The notes under the pieces are model-generated. The model saw only the letters and a program-made list of their open reading frames with translations. It was not told where the DNA came from and searched no databases. Of a stretch of DNA of 64,000 nt, positions 9,700 through 23,229 are shown one piece after another. Origin of the DNA: Adiantum capillus-veneris. Lineage: Eukaryota; Streptophyta; Polypodiopsida; Polypodiales; Pteridaceae. The DNA is taken from NCBI GenBank assembly GCA_014529385.2, contig CM043954.1, positions 95,065,247 through 95,129,246 on the forward strand, given 5' to 3'. Numbering within the stretch: the stretch's first letter is position 1; the number at the start of each line of letters is the position of its first letter. The translations under genes were made by a program, and so were the position numbers.

Positions 9700-11670
9700 A
9701 GCTGCTTGGATGTCAAAAGATCCATTTGTCAAGGGTGCCCCCTAGCATTGCTTTGGTTTGCTTCTTGCACCCACCCTCTTATTGCAACATTGGAACAAGC
9801 AGCAACACAAGGAGAAATTCAAGGCTTGCAAATCCAGAGTGCCAAACAATTGTTTGTCAAGATGTTCGCAGACGACTCATTGCTCTTCCTCCAAGTGGAT
9901 GGACACAATGTTAAGCAAGCCTTGGAGATTGTCCAGGTGTTTGTCACAGCTTTAGGGTCTCAATGCAACATAGAAAAATCAAGACTTACCTCTTTATCAG
10001 AAGGTGATAGTTTTGATTTTGTAGGGTGGACTAGAGAGGTTGTGAAGAGAGGTAATATATTTCGGCACCTAGGGATGCCTATTGGGGAGGGAATTACACA
10101 CAAGATTGATTTTGAATGGGTCCAACAAAAAAAAAATTAAAAATGAGGCGATGGGAATTCATCCTACCTCCCTTACACTATAGAGCCACGATAATTAATA
10201 CCTTGTTCATCCCATATATAACCTTCAAATAACCTTTTCTACAATTGTCTCGGAAGGATTGGAATCAGTTTTGAAACCAATCAAGGAGTTTTTGTGGATA
10301 AATAAATCAACTGCTAACAAACCATGGCAATGGGGTAAATGGGAGACTATCACGAAACCTAAAGCTCAAGAAGGGCTTGGCATCCTTGACCCTATCATTC
10401 ATGACCTTGCATTATGTGCAAAAAAAATTTGCACCCTTGCCATTGCTGAAGAGAGCTGGGCTGTCATGGCAGGAGAAATAGTAATCAAAACCCACAGGAG
10501 ATATAGAGGTGGTTTATGGTCCAACCTCAACATTCAAAACAAACTTCTTCCCCCCTCTGGTGTAAAAGGCCAATTAGGTGGATTTACTGGGACTTTTATC
10601 AATAAAATGTAGTAAAGGCAAAGAGACACTCAAGTGGAAGGAAGAGATCAGGCACTCGAGAGGTACGTTTAGGCACTAGTCTCTGTGGGGCCCCATAGTT
10701 GAAGGTTTCAGCCTTAATAGCCATTGGATTGAAAGAGTCTAAAATCTTAACAATAAGGGCTTTGACACCTTGGAGTCTCTTTGGAATTATCAACGTGGGG
10801 ATTGAATTTCCTTGGAGCATTTGAAGCTTTGTAGCAATATCTTGCTCCAAGAAGAGGTCCTCATTGGAAGACTACTAGAAAAAATCTCAAACCTATCCCT
10901 TCCTCCCTGCTCCACATCGCTTGATTGGAAAGCTTTGAAGTGGCGTGGAGAAAGGATTTTCTACTTACCTAAGACCAAAACTATCTATGAAAGTTTGTGC
11001 TCTACAAAGGAATGGGTCGAACACCTCAATAAGATTTGGGGCCAAGAAGTGGGTAGCAAGCAAATGGAGACAAGTGGTTGGAAACATCTAGAAGACCAAA
11101 TGTGAAGACAGAGACACAGTCTTCCTTTGGAGAATACTCTTTGGTCTCATCCCAACCGGAAAAAAATCCAAAGCTAGAGGTCTAGCCAAAGGTTCTTGTG
11201 CCAAAGGCAAGCACCCGATTAAATCCCTCAGGCACCTGTTTTGGGGATGTTCAAAAATCAAAGTATTCACGGGCTCCATCTATAGGAGGGTCTACACACA
11301 TTTGGGAACTCCCTTCTTTAGATGCAACATTGTTATGGGCTCTAGATACATCAACAATCTGGATCTTTTGACTGACATTTGCATTGTAAGAGCTACAACA
11401 TTAGATCTATGTGGTAGTCTAGAAATGCATTAATTTTCAGAGGAAGTCTAATCCTCTTGACTCAAATGTTGTTTTGGAAACATGTTGGTGGAAACACCAT
11501 TGTTATAGGAACCTAAACTGCAAGCTACACAAGTAAGGTTAGTTGGTTTGGTTCGCCCTTCCATGTATTCTTTTTCAGGATAACCTTGTGAAAATGATAT
11601 GCCACGGCTCTTTGTAACCTTATATGATTAATGCAATTGAAGCTCTATTGAGCACTTTAAAAAAGAAGAA
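9700..11670 (+). pseudogene. L1-type LINE, 3' half (RT C-terminus and zf-RVT) with 3' UTR
   Basis: The frame at 9706-10140 encodes the RT fingers/palm: VKRSICQGCPLAL, then FADDSLLF (catalytic motif, 9864-9887), then a GWTREVV...HLGMPIGE region. The frame at 10259-10612 continues with the thumb-like IKEFLWINKS...WGKWETITKPKAQEGLGILD, typical of plant non-LTR RTs. A zf-RVT-like segment follows (about 11,120-11,270: WRILFGLIPTGK...SLRHLFWGCSK). A 3' UTR-like tail ends in an A-rich run near 11,660-11,680. The endonuclease and the N-terminal half of RT are absent, consistent with 5' truncation. Several stops and frameshifts make it inactive. Confidence 0.85.
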
Positions 11671-11679
11671 AATTGGGGT

Positions 11680-12460
11680 TTTACCACCCTTTTGAAAACA
11701 TTCATGCCTAAAAAAATTTGTTGGAAATTACTTTGTGGAGGCATTTAGATCAAGAGGATTTGTTAATTGTGGATGGATTTAATGTCCATATGTGTATTCC
11801 AAAAAGTGATAAGGTATAAAAGTTTTCCTTAAGAAGGATACTGGGGTGAGGTAGACACTGGTGGTTTCATCCTTTGAGACATGCTTGTGGGCATTAATTG
11901 TGGAGATAATTTTAGTTTTAGAAGATGACATCAAATTTTAAGTTATCAAGATAGAGAGAATGACATCCAATTCTCCATCCAACCAACACCTATTCATGCG
12001 GTACAAGGTGGGCAACAAGAAGAGTAACCTCTAACACCCTTCAAGGATCTTATGATTCTCAATGGAGCTAAGGCACAACACAAACACAACTAAAATCAAG
12101 CACACAACCACAAACCAAAATAGGAAAAGAGGAACCACCTAATTAATGGGTGTAAACTAGGATACCTTTATTGAATGCAATGGAAGGAAATGAAAAATTA
12201 GATGCAATGTTGGTTGATGGTGATGGTGCTTCTCCTCTTTAAGATTTATTTTCCTTTTTCTCTCATGGTGAAAAATGGAGTGTCCTTACCTCTTGAACAC
12301 TTATCAAGGGAAGTGTCTCTCTCCTCACATTAGCACAATATCATATCATCCCCGTAAATGAGAATGATTTCATACATTGCAAAGGTAGAGCCTTGGAGTG
12401 CAACATTTAGCTAGCTTTATAGTTCTTAGGGAGAGTGGAAAAATAATGGGACACACACAA

Positions 12461-12510
<50 letters not shown>

Positions 12511-14590
12511 TCCTTGAATGGTAGTTTGAGAAATGTCTAAAACTTGGCTTGAGAGTTGAAGCTTTTATTGCTCAAGGCTGAAGCTCTTGTCCCTTGAAAC
12601 TTGAGCCGAAACTTCTTTGATGCCCAAGGTTTGAAGCCTTGAATCTTTTCTTTGGAAGCTAGGAAGGTCCCTCTTTAAATATTCTTTGTTAAGGCTTTTG
12701 TGTGTTTGAAGAAGCTTTGAATGCTTGACAGAGGAAATGACCACTCAATAATTCCTCTACTCGCAATGGGAATAAGCCCTTAAGGGCTTGAGCTTTGGGG
12801 TGTGAGAGTAGGGCTAGTGGAGGTGGCAATGGGAAATTCCCCCTATGTATATGGGCTTTAAATCTTGTGGGAAAGACCCCTTAAAAAGGGTGAGGCTCCT
12901 TAGGGCCTTGTGGAATTGAGTGTGGGGCTTCCTGCTTATGGGGCCCACACTCATTCAAAAAAGACATGAAGTTTTCCTTTTGGTTTTGGAAGCAAGAGAC
13001 CAAAAAGCTCATGTGAGAAGGTCTACTAGTAGACATGTTGGTGCGATAGGCTCAATTGTGTTCCATCTTGCATACATCCATCATTCGTGGCCTAAAAATG
13101 GGCATTGAACCTCTTACCACAAATAACACCAAATATAGGATGGACCACCTAGCCAACAAGTCCACTTGCCTTGTGTGTCAAAGCCAACCAAAATTGGAAA
13201 TAAAGAGCCAGCTTCAATAGGGCTATACACACCCAACTATAGTAAAAATTGATTAGGCAATTAGGTTAAGAATTGGTGCCTGATTGGTGACTTTTAGGGC
13301 TTTATGGAGAGCTCAAGGAGAGGGGAATAATGCTAAGAGAAAAAAGGGATTATAATGGGGTGCAAATATGATGGAGATTGGAGTCAAAAAATCAAGCCTA
13401 TTTACTCCAATGATGCACCCAATTAATCATCTATTCAATTACACCAATAGGAGTAGCTCCAATGAAAAAGTAGAAAGAGATTAAGTGGATTATCCTATAT
13501 GGTTATTGATGTGGGTAGGTTAGATAAACACACACTATGCTAGGATGCCTATATGCTCTAATTGATGCATCTGGATCTAATCAACTGCTTATTCAACTAG
13601 GAGAGTAGTGGATGAAGGGTATTGGCCAAGAACATGCTCACACTAATCAATAGAGAATTAATTATTCATATATATGCAAGGATCTAATGATGATTAGGAA
13701 ATTTATAATCACCTAAGTAGCACTTTGATACAAGTTGAAAGGTTAGGGGATTATCAAGCATGACATTCATCTTAGCATAATTGATCAACACTAATTATTA
13801 CACTAATTACTCAATGCAAGAGAGAGAGAGAGTAGACTCAAAATATAACTTGATTAATGACAAAGTAACAACATTCTTGAAGTATACAAGAATTGGCTAC
13901 TCATGTAGTAGTAGCAAGTGGCTAAGTGCACTTCTCAAGGGTCACATAGGTATCTTTCCCAAGGGTCAAGGTGCAAAAACTCCCAAAGTGCAAGAGTGGC
14001 TCCATAGAATGTGGAAAGCTAGGGTGACTAGGATACCTTTTTGGACTCTTGTGCGACTCACCTACCAAGTGTACTAAACCATGGACCCTCACATGCTCAT
14101 ATGATGGCCGGGCTATTGACTATAGAAGAGACGATTCACACACCGGTATAGACCAAAGGCCACAATCCCAACAAGAGCTTGCAGAAGATTAAACCAATGC
14201 ATACGCAATGCAACTTTTCCATCATGCACACACTATCTTAGGGTGAGGGAAGCACCCTCACTGCACTACCCTCTTATAAGGTACTAACTAGGCAATGAAA
14301 CACACATAAACCACTTGTTCAAAAACACAAGATGAAATGGCATAGCTTCAAAGACACAAATCACCGTTTGGCTCACAATATGGTGATTGCACTTACATTG
14401 GCGACTAGTAAATTCCCAAGGGGACTACTGTTGTTGGATTTGTGGTATTTCAAAGGGGTTTCCCAAAGCCTTTTGTGTTCTTGTAGTTCTCTTTCTACAC
14501 TCTTGGGTGACATCAATATAGAGGTGTTCCAGTTTTCTTGTTTCCCAACAGTGTTTTGGTGCCCCCATTGAGGTTTACAGGTTTTTGAAA
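11680..14590. other. Non-genic stretch; probably contains the LTR/leader of Ty3 element C
   Basis: No convincing gene. The segment TTTTGGTGCCCCCATTGAGG at 14,552-14,571 sits just before the element C gag start and could be its primer-binding region, since plant Ty3 elements often have TGGTGCCC-type sites. I could not fix LTR boundaries. Short ORFs at 12,920 and 13,781 have no recognisable domains. Confidence 0.3.
12463..12507. repeat. (GA)n microsatellite
   Basis: About 22 uninterrupted GA units. Confidence 0.95.
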
Positions 14591-14592
14591 AC

Positions 14593-15480
14593 ATGGCGTT
14601 TAGTTTTCCGGAGTTTAGTGGGAAATCAAATGAAAGTGCCAAAGGTTTCATTGAGAGAATGGAGTTTGCTTGCCTTCTTGATGACAAGCAATACCCATCA
14701 TTGGTGCTACAAATCTTCTACTTGTGTTTGAAGGGAGATGCTAGGGAATGGTTGGAAGGCTACTTAAAGAGCTACAATCAACCCAACCTCCTCAAGTTAT
14801 GACTTATGAAATGGTAAGGCATGCTTTTCTTACACACTTTCAACAGGTGGAAGACTCACAAAAGATATGGTAGTCGTTTCAAGGCTTGGTACAGGATGAA
14901 GGCCACACCATAGAAGACTTTGTGAAGGCATTCAATGCGTTATGGAAAAAGTGGTGTTCATCTTTGGGGGATGAAATTCCTTCAACCATCTTGAAGAAGG
15001 ATAGGTTTCTTGCAAGTTTGAGGAGTAGTCTACGCTTGAAGGTAAAGCTTAAGCAACCAAGGACCTTTGCGGACGCGATTGAAATTGCAAAGAATAAAGA
15101 GTGGAAAGCACAGCGTCTTCATCAACTTGGAATCCATGGCGAACCAAAGGTTGAATTGAAAATTGTAGAGCAACCAAGGGTCCTCATCAAGGAGTCGGGT
15201 TATGATCAACAAGCTTCAAGAGATGCAAGAGGTTGTAGGTCTTATGAAGAATCTTAGTGTGCATATGATGGGAGGTGGAAGATGTCAAAGCTATGGATAT
15301 GGACGTGGATATGGAAGCAATGAGGGGTTTACAGGTGGTAGAGGAAGAGGTGTGGCTAGAAGAGGGGATATGTTTCAATGTTACAATTGTGGTGAATGGG
15401 GTCATAAAAGCCCTCAATGTGACAATCCAAAGAGAATGCGTGGTGACATGTTTCCTCTTCCTTCACAAATTCCTTCTTGA
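14593..15480 (+). pseudogene. Ty3/gypsy element C: gag
   Basis: Gag starts at 14,593 (MAFSFPEFSGKSNESAKGF). It includes a retrotransposon-gag core with LKGDAREWLEGYL, broken by a frameshift near 14,800. The core continues at 14,886-15,257 (EDFVKAFNALWKKW...LKVKLKQPRTFADAIEIA). A third frame, 15,202-15,480, carries a Gly/Arg-rich linker and the knuckle C-Y-N-C-G-E-W-G-H-K-S-P-Q-C (15,379-15,420). At least two frameshifts separate these parts. Order and orientation fit the protease and RT immediately downstream. Confidence 0.85.
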
Positions 15481-15539
15481 GCTCAAGATTATGGTATTGA
15501 GATTAAAGGGGAAGCAGGGCCAACTGGTTTGAGAGCTGA

Positions 15540-16655
15540 AGAGAAGGGCAAAACAAAGGTGGTAAGCATAATCCATTTGGAGAAGAAAGAGGATGATTTG
15601 GGAGCTATGGTCATGCATGGGTAAGAGGGTTACAAGAGATCATGACATGAGTGATGCAAGTCCCAGTCGTAAAAGAGGGAAATAGGTTGAAACAGATACA
15701 GGTAAAGAGAAGAAGAAGAGAAAACCCAAGAAAAATTACAATGCATCCGAATTTCCTTTGGGAGAAGGGCAACTAAATTATAGTTTACGGGCTGATTTGG
15801 TGGGTAGAAAGGCTGATGTTACCTTTGGGCAACTCATGGAGATCTGTCCTAAGTTAAAGAGGCAATGGAAGCATGTAGTTAACCCCATAAAGAAGGAGCC
15901 TACAAAGGGGGTCAATGAGAGTCTTGTCTTTGAATGAGCTACTTGATATATGCCCTACTATGGATGTATGGCATAAGAGGAAGTGAATTGGAGAGGCTTA
16001 TATTGATGGAGGTGCACAGGTATGTGTTATTACTCAAGCTTGTGTATCAAAGTTGGGACTCAACATGGTGAAGAATTCAGGTTTTTGCATAAAGCTTGCC
16101 AACCAATCAAGGGTGAGGTGCTTGGGAGTTATACAGGACTTGGAGGTGGATGTATTTAATGTTAAATTTTTGGTCAAATGCCATGTTATTCCAACAGATA
16201 TTAGTGCTTTCCCTCTCTTCCTTGGAAGACCATGGTTACAAGAAACCAAAGTTGTACAGGATTGGGGACATGGTACCATCACTCTCTACAATAGAAGGGG
16301 TGATAAGAAGAGGTTCGACATGGCTAGTAAGAAACCTTTGGATGCTGATTTTGATGAGCAAAGTGATGAAGAAGAGTATTCAAGTGAAGAAGAAGATAAT
16401 GGGGATGATGAAAGTGAAGTGGAAGATAGCAATGTTAGTGATCTAGATGTTTCCTCCTTGTTTCTTGAAGAAGAGCATGATGAGAAACAAAGATTTCTTG
16501 GCCTTATGGAGAATGAGGATATATTTGGTCCTTATGAGCAAATTGAAGAGCTAATGCAACCCAAAGTTCAACCTAATGTCAAACAAGAGCTGATACAAGG
16601 TATGTTGTCTCGCGACTTGACTAGTCATGAGAGAAGGGTGAGTACCTACATATGA
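15540..16655 (+). pseudogene. Ty3/gypsy element C: retropepsin-like protease and acidic linker
   Basis: A protease-like segment starts near 15,995 with AYIDGGAQVCVIT, where D-G-G sits at the catalytic loop. It continues in the frame 16,053-16,655: the flap region, then FPLFLGRPWLQ (the ILGxPWL-type second motif). A very acidic Glu/Asp/Ser linker at 16,340-16,460 leads towards RT. The segment 15,540-15,990 is frameshifted and carries lysine-rich patches. It follows gag and precedes RT on the same strand. Confidence 0.75.
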
Positions 16656-17400
16656 TACAACAATTTCCCTATTTATTCATCACTTATTTTGAGGAAATTA
16701 GAGGCTTCAAGGGAGGGGAAATTTGCGTTCCAATCAAGGAAGGAGCTCAGCCCATACGCCAAAAGCTAAGGAGAACGGGACAGGTACAACTTAATACTTT
16801 AAAGGAAGAGGTAGACAAGCTTCTCAAGGCAGGTTTCATATGTCCTGTGAGTACTGCAAAATGGGTGAGTCCTGTTGTTTTCACACCCAAGAAGGATGGA
16901 AAGTGGAGGATATGTGTAGATTTTCAATCTCTAAATGTAGCTATGATGAGGGATCCATACCCTCTCCTTTCATAGATGACATACTTGACTCTATTGCAGG
17001 GCATGAGAGGTATAGTGTATGTGATGGATTCTTTGGATATTTTCAGCTCACCTTGGCTTTAAAAGATCAAAAGAAGACCACATTTATCACACCGTGGGGA
17101 TTATTTTGTTATTTTTTGGTCTTATGAATGGTGTGTGTGGTACCAAAAGCGCGTCAATAAGATGTTCTCTCCCTTTCTTGGCAAGTTTGTGAAGGATCTT
17201 ATTAATTTATTTTGTGGTTATAGCTTTAGAAAGGATCAATGTGCAAAGCTTTGAATGGCATTGAAGCAATATGATGAAAGTGGAGGTCAACTCAACTCAA
17301 AAAAGTGTCATCTTGCTCAACCGAGAGTGAAGTTTTTGGGGCATATGATCTCAGAGAATGGGATTGAAGCGGATCCTGACACAGTGAACTCTTCCTTAAC
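16652..17400 (+). pseudogene. Ty3/gypsy element C: reverse transcriptase, truncated
   Basis: The frame at 16,652-16,975 encodes the RT start: PIRQKLRRTGQVQL, VDKLLKAGFICPV, WVSPVVFTPKKDGKWRICVD and then the region before the FIDD-like motif. The frame at 16,840-17,127 continues through FIDDILDSIAGHERYSVCDG and GYFQLTLA. Later fragments (17,150-17,390) show KVKFLGHMIS-like sequence followed by GIEADPDTV, the RT/RNase H linker. Homology stops abruptly at about 17,400. No RNase H or integrase follows, so the element is truncated or split. Confidence 0.85.
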
Positions 17401-18840
17401 AAGATAGTGAGTGCTATAGCAGAAGCGTATACAATGATGGAATTTCATACGTCCACTGGACTAGTACAACATGCATACATATCAAAAAATAGAAGAATAA
17501 GCCCTTGGCTTCAATGAGAGTCTCAACCATGTGAGCTCCGGGTATTCGTGCCTTGCATGATTACACTGGCATGGATACATCACAGTGCAGCGTTGCATAA
17601 AAGGTGAGCTTATATCCATGTAGTGCTAAAGATGTGTGACATTATCATTGATCAAAGGTCAATTGATAATACTTTGCACATAAGAGAAGCCTTGCTTTGC
17701 AGGAAATTTGGCAAAGCACTTTACTTTGTACAGCGGCTTCGTATGGAGTTTGCCCAAGCACTTTGCTTTGTAGAGCAAAGAGATATTTTGCAAAGTGAAA
17801 CATAAAAAATGGACAAACCAAACATAACTTGAAAGTTAATAACCTTGTCGCCCACTTGTGGCTAATTTGTTTGATAATTCAGTCGAATGTGGCTCATAGC
17901 CATATGTACTGCTTGACTGAGTTAGCGTATGTAGCAGATACACCCGCGTGGGATGTAAAAACCTACAAACATCTTGGCAAGTTTTCCCAAGTTTGTATAT
18001 TAATCGCATATTCCAAACTGTGGAAACCACTATGCCAAATGCCGGAAGGGAAGCCTTGCTTCTCCTAAGTATGCATGGAATCCTGATATTCATAGTAAAC
18101 AGATACTCTTAGCCAACTTACAATTTCATAGCAAAGAAAGTTGACCTTGTCGAGCATTCACAGAGAATTGACCTTGGTGAATTGGAGGTAATGGTCGGCC
18201 TTGTCGAGGTCCGTGAGCCTTCTTGATCAAGGGTAGTAACAAGCCGTGCCGATCTCCATGAGATTCTCAAGACTACCATGCCTTGACCTGTACCATGCAT
18301 CGTGTATACAACAGGCCTCACCGGAACACTGTGACATTTGTCCATGACAAACATCCATTGGAACAAGCTTCCCCTCCACGATAAGTCATGGTTTTGAAAC
18401 TTGCTTTATCCAATGCAAAAAATTTAGCTAGCTTTAAATAAATCTGCATACTAGCGACCTTGTCGACCCACTAAGGTGGTTGAAAGTTGGAATGAATATG
18501 TTGTGTTGGCTTGTGAATTGTCTATGGTTGCTCGTAGCTACCATACCTGAGGGATACCTTTCTGTTGACCTTGCTTTCTTTTGATGCTTGAGGACTATTG
18601 CGATGGATAGACTCACCCCTCAACAAAAATATCATGCTTACTCATGAAACTAATAAGACACACGCCTTCAAAATCTCCCATTCTGTTGCTTGTAGGCGTG
18701 CCAATTTACCTGCTAAAGCTCAAGCCTTGTGCAACTTGCTCGACCCGATCACTATGATGTTTAAACTCATAAAAGCTTGGCACTATTCCTCTGCCAATCA
18801 TCCATATCAATGTTGCAAGACAAATTTTGTTTGCCAATGG
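17401..18840 (+). other. Unassigned sequence upstream of the B' coding remnant
   Basis: It begins at the sharp end of element C RT. The phrase CTTGTCGA/CCTTGTCG recurs several times. No domain is recognisable. Since it leads into the B' frame, it may be the decayed 5' part of that element. This is inference from position only. Confidence 0.25.
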
Positions 18841-20662
18841 TCTTCAAGTACATACATGTCATCAAAATGACATATCTACTCAAAGATGCTATGGGCAAGG
18901 AATATTATCAGTATTATGGAGAGCTACCTCTTCAAGATACTGTACAATTAGAGATGAATGGGAAATGCTACAAATGTGGAATTGACCATTTAATACCCAA
19001 TCACCCGGTCAAGCTACACTTAGAAAAAATGAAGTAGCATGGTCAAGCCAGTGTAATTGAAGCCACATATGAAGTACTAGAGCAAAAGTCTCTACATGGT
19101 TCCCCAAAAAGAAAGCAAATCCTATCAAAGGACACAAAAGACAATCTTATGACACGGCTACTAGAGGTCAAGGGCGTTAATGATGTTCTGATAGAAAATC
19201 AAGCTGTCAAAAAAGATCAGCTACATCAGACGGTCACCAATAGCTTGAAAGACTTAAAGCAAGAGGTCATAAATTTCCAAGGAAGTTGATGCAGAAATAA
19301 TTTGTGATAAAGAGGGAGAGAAAGTAAAGGCAATCATGGACCTGATTCCAATGAAATCACCAACCAATGATAATAGCACAGAAAATTCATTGGTGGTGCA
19401 ATGAGCACACTGAAGCAAAGAGTCAGCATCCTTCTGAACAACTGTCAAAAGAATCTAAAGACTCAATCATACGGTCAACAGTAGAGGCACATAAAACTGC
19501 TCGGTTAACTCCAGATGCAAACAAAGAAACGTCATGTCAACCAAAAGATAAAGTCCAAACTTCCCAGATCAACACAACTCAATGCTTATCAGCAGCTTAC
19601 AAAGGCAAGGCTAAAGTCCAAGAAAACCATACCTCTTCCTCTACAGAGCAAAAGTGAACGCACAAGGACACAAGTGCAATTAAGTTATCTAATTCGACAA
19701 CAATAGCCTCCACATAAAAGGGCCCTCAACAACCTAAAAAGATATTTCAACCAAACTAGCCAATACTAAGTCAGTAGAGATGCTAAAATCAAAATAATGT
19801 CTATATTGCAGCCAACAATATAAAGATACAAGATCCAGTTTGGGTAAGAGATCCTAGTCAAAGAAAATCGGGTAAACACATGGGATGGATTGCTTCCCAG
19901 TAAGCTTAAAAGAGCAAGGCTACTACAGTGATCAACAAAAAGTTTGGTTACCTAAACCAAAAATATCAGGCTATACAATGGAAAGCGGCTTAAAAACAAG
20001 CAAGTCAAGATCAAATCCATCTCAGAATAGGAGATCAAACAACAATGCCAAGAATAAGCACAAAAATAGATATCATTTTAAAAGGCCTACACATTTTAAA
20101 GGGAATTCAACACCCGCAATTCCCAAACATGGCAAAGGACAACTACATTTGGATACCAAATAAATGACAACACGGTTTGCACCATCAAGCATTCTTCAAG
20201 TGCAAGGGGTACTACAAAGGTTAGAAAAAAATCTGGCTACCAAAGGCACCAAGGCCAGATTCTTCAAGTGCACAAAAACAGCTTGGAGATAATAGAAATT
20301 ACAAACATGAACAGATCAAGGATAAAAATCCAATCAATGCAAAGGTAATCTACAAAAATAAGCCAATGACAAGTAGCAGATACATGTGGGTGCCAAAGAA
20401 ACAAAATGAGCAGAAATGGATTGAAGTCATCTCCAACTTCCAAAAAAACCAGGAAAATCAACAATGTAAAAACGGAAATGGAGCCATCCAATCTTACCAA
20501 CCAATGGACCAAAAACTAAGCCAAGCAGTTATGACAACCAAGGTCACCCAGGTATGGCAAAAGAAACCTATCTTGCCAATATGGTCCTTCAAAAATCCTC
20601 TTTTTGAGGATTCAAGCTTTGAATGTCTAGATATATTCTTTGTTGAGAGATCAAGAAAATAA
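18840..20662 (+). pseudogene. Element B': degenerate paralog of the element B gag/protease-like protein
   Basis: Fragments in several frames match the element B protein at 45.8-48.4 kb in the same order. First comes a YYQYYGELP block (about 18,900) with knuckle C-Y-K-C-G-I-D-H-L-I-P-N-H (about 18,968-19,006). Then comes LLEVKGVNDVLIENQA (about 19,160). Then the repeated WLPK/WVPK blocks: QGYYSDQQKVWLPKPK (19,914), IWLPKAP (20,233) and SRYMWVPKKQ (20,378). Last is KVTQVWQKKPILPIWSF (20,541). Many stops and frameshifts. No RT or integrase follows. The family is not one I can name. Confidence 0.7.
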
Positions 20663-21590
20663 GTCAAGTCAATAAAAAATTTCAAAAGTCAGGAAGCTGA
20701 GCCAATAAATGAGCAAAGCGTTAGACCTAAGCTTCAAGTCCTATATATTTTTCTGTGGTCTATGAGTCTAGCTAATTAGGTTATAGCTCAAGCTGGATGA
20801 GTTGAGCATCATTAAGTTATGTCACTCATGCAGGACAAGTAAGCATAGTCAAAATCTATTATTTTAATCATGGTCGAGTGACGAAGTGGTCCAAGAAAAA
20901 CACTCATGCACTTGTGCACGTGAGGAGAGTGGAAAAACCTAGCATCAAAGGCCCTTCTACAACGTAATGGTACTCTTAAAGTGAATATAATTTTACTTTT
21001 TAAGCTACATTAACTGTGAGAAGCACCCATCATACTTTTCTTTTGCACAACATAATCTTACCCATGCATATATTTGTGCAAGCATAAAGAATGTCCCATA
21101 ATTGGACATTTGCATTAGGCACTTTTAATGTTCCACCCATGCACTCACCTTACAAGTACCGACAACAACAAAACAACTCAAGACTCATGGAAACATAATC
21201 GGACGACTATTCAAGGAGCAGAAGGCTTCCTACAATTAACTTCCACATTATCTATATAAGCCTACTCGATTCAGTCCCCATACACCCATCAATTGTTCAT
21301 ACCCATACATAAGATCGTGTACCTTTGGGCACTTTTTTCCCACGTGGTTTTTTTCCCATTGGTCATCAAGGTATCCAGACCCTAATGTAATAATTCACTT
21401 TTTTCATACATAACTCAAGACACATTCGCTTCTAATTAAGCCTATATATCTCAATTCCTATACTAAAAATCCACCAGTTAATCCAAAAAGCTACAGCACT
21501 TCAGTTCAATTAACATTCACTTCCAACAACAAAAGTCTCCAAGTGCTGGCAACCAAGGCAGTGCATGGGATGTGCACTGAAATCGGATGG
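20663..21590. other. Non-genic stretch with an LTR-like motif
   Basis: No coding remnant seen. CTTTTTTCCCACGTGGTTTT...CCCATTGG at about 21,330-21,362 resembles the R/U5 phrase common in plant LTR retrotransposons, so an old LTR probably lies here. Boundaries not resolved. Confidence 0.3.
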
Positions 21591-22572
21591 GGGGAGTGCT
21601 AACTTGCGAGGTTAACAGTGGCCAACAGATCACTTAAACATGCTAGTTACTATTTTCAGTACATGCTAATGCTGCCAGATGATGCAGATGTGAAGTAAAG
21701 ATGATGATGAAGAGAACACAAGCAAGAAATGCAGAGAAGACATGGAATTAATGATTATTTATGAAGTTATAGTCACGAACAGCGGTCACTTAAGTTCTTA
21801 TGATTTCCCGTCAAATGATAGCAAGTGTGGGTTGTAATTATCTTTTGGGTACATCACAAGCTCCAAGTTGTAAACATGGTGCTATATTTAGAGCCTAGGC
21901 ACTACAAATATTAGGTTAAGTGACTCTGGCCATTTGGACGCCCAGTCACTTCTAAAAATCCTACTGAGTATATAAGTCAAAATGCATAATGTGAAGGGGA
22001 CTCTAATGCATTTGAGATAAGCTTTGTGATGAAGAAGGTGATGGCTATGGAGTTCTTGAGCTCCTTACTCGTGCAATTGGACTATTCAGCTTCGTACAAG
22101 AGCTAAACTCTAACCTCTACTCTCTCAATTACTTATTGTAATCTTTTGCTCGATTAATGAAACGTTAGTGGCTGATTTAAAGATTAAGTGCTCTCTTTAA
22201 TCATGTTTCTCTTTTGTTAAGTATGCTTCTATGCGTGTGTAGGTTTGTGTAGAATGTGTGTGGTCACTCTATGCTAATCTATGTTCCTTGTGTGCTTTAG
22301 TAAGAGTAGGATCAGTGATTGTTTAGTGGCCAATGAGCATGATTAGGCTTGTGCATGAGAGATAAGGCCAAATGTTAGAGTAGTAGTTTTCTTACTCCTC
22401 AAAGCATCGTCATTACTTCTCCATAGCTCAATTTATGTGTAGGTTTCACCTTCTAATCCTCTATGTGGCACGCACAATCTCTTTGTGTGTTTCCATGCCC
22501 TAGCCGGATCATACTCCTCAGATTGACATTATGTTGGTGGTTACACTATGCTAGGCCAACACCCCAACACTA
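21585..22572 (+). mobile_element. Possible polypurine tract and 3' LTR of element B'
   Basis: A GGATGGGGGGAG tract (21,587-21,598) resembles a polypurine tract. TGCTAAC follows at 21,599. A TATATAAG box lies at about 21,969, and CCAACACCCCAACA near 22,570 could be a 3' end. The order PPT, TG, TATA, CA fits an LTR, but no second copy is present to confirm it. Confidence 0.3.
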
Positions 22573-22617
22573 AGTAGCAATTAGAGTAATGTACTTAATG
22601 GAGAGAAATATAGCTAT

Positions 22618-22640
22618 GAGAGAGAGAGAGAGAGAGAGAG
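22618..22640. repeat. (GA)n microsatellite
   Basis: About eleven GA units. Confidence 0.9.
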
Positions 22641-23229
22641 CGAGTATTAAATGGAACAATTCAAAATTTCTTGGAAATTTAGGGGAGTAGAGATGAATGA
22701 ATCACACATGTATATCCAAAGAAGCAAACATTTAATTATGAAATCTACAACCATAGGCAAAGTGAGCCTATTTTAGAGCAACTTGGAGAAATTTTACAAT
22801 AGTTTTGATGTTACTGACGATGGGTGTCCATCATGCACATGCATTAGAGAGAGGAGAGTCATGTTACCTGCCACCATCACCCAAAAAAGAAACAAAAAAA
22901 AGTTAGTTCATAAGGTGGAAAGCAGGTGTCGTAAGAAACTCGTACATGTTATTGATGTCACCCTAATAAATCATGCATGAGACAACACCTAGTTGAGAGG
23001 GTCCATGGTGTAGGCTTCGATAGTTGGCAGGAAGTACAACACTTGGTGAGATAGTATGAAATCCTTTTGCAGTGATCTTTTTGGGAGTCTTGTCCTTATA
23101 TAGGTTTCTCCAAGTTCTTGGTTCCCTCCAAATAAACTCAACCATGCAAAGAAAAAAGGGGGGAGGAGTGGGAGGTCTTTTTTAATTGTATTTTAGGTGA
23201 GGGGAGTGGGATGCTCAGTTATAGATTCC
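22641..23229. other. Non-genic stretch
   Basis: Only short ORFs without domains. It may be the 3' (U5 side) continuation of the minus-strand LTR remnant next to it. Confidence 0.25.
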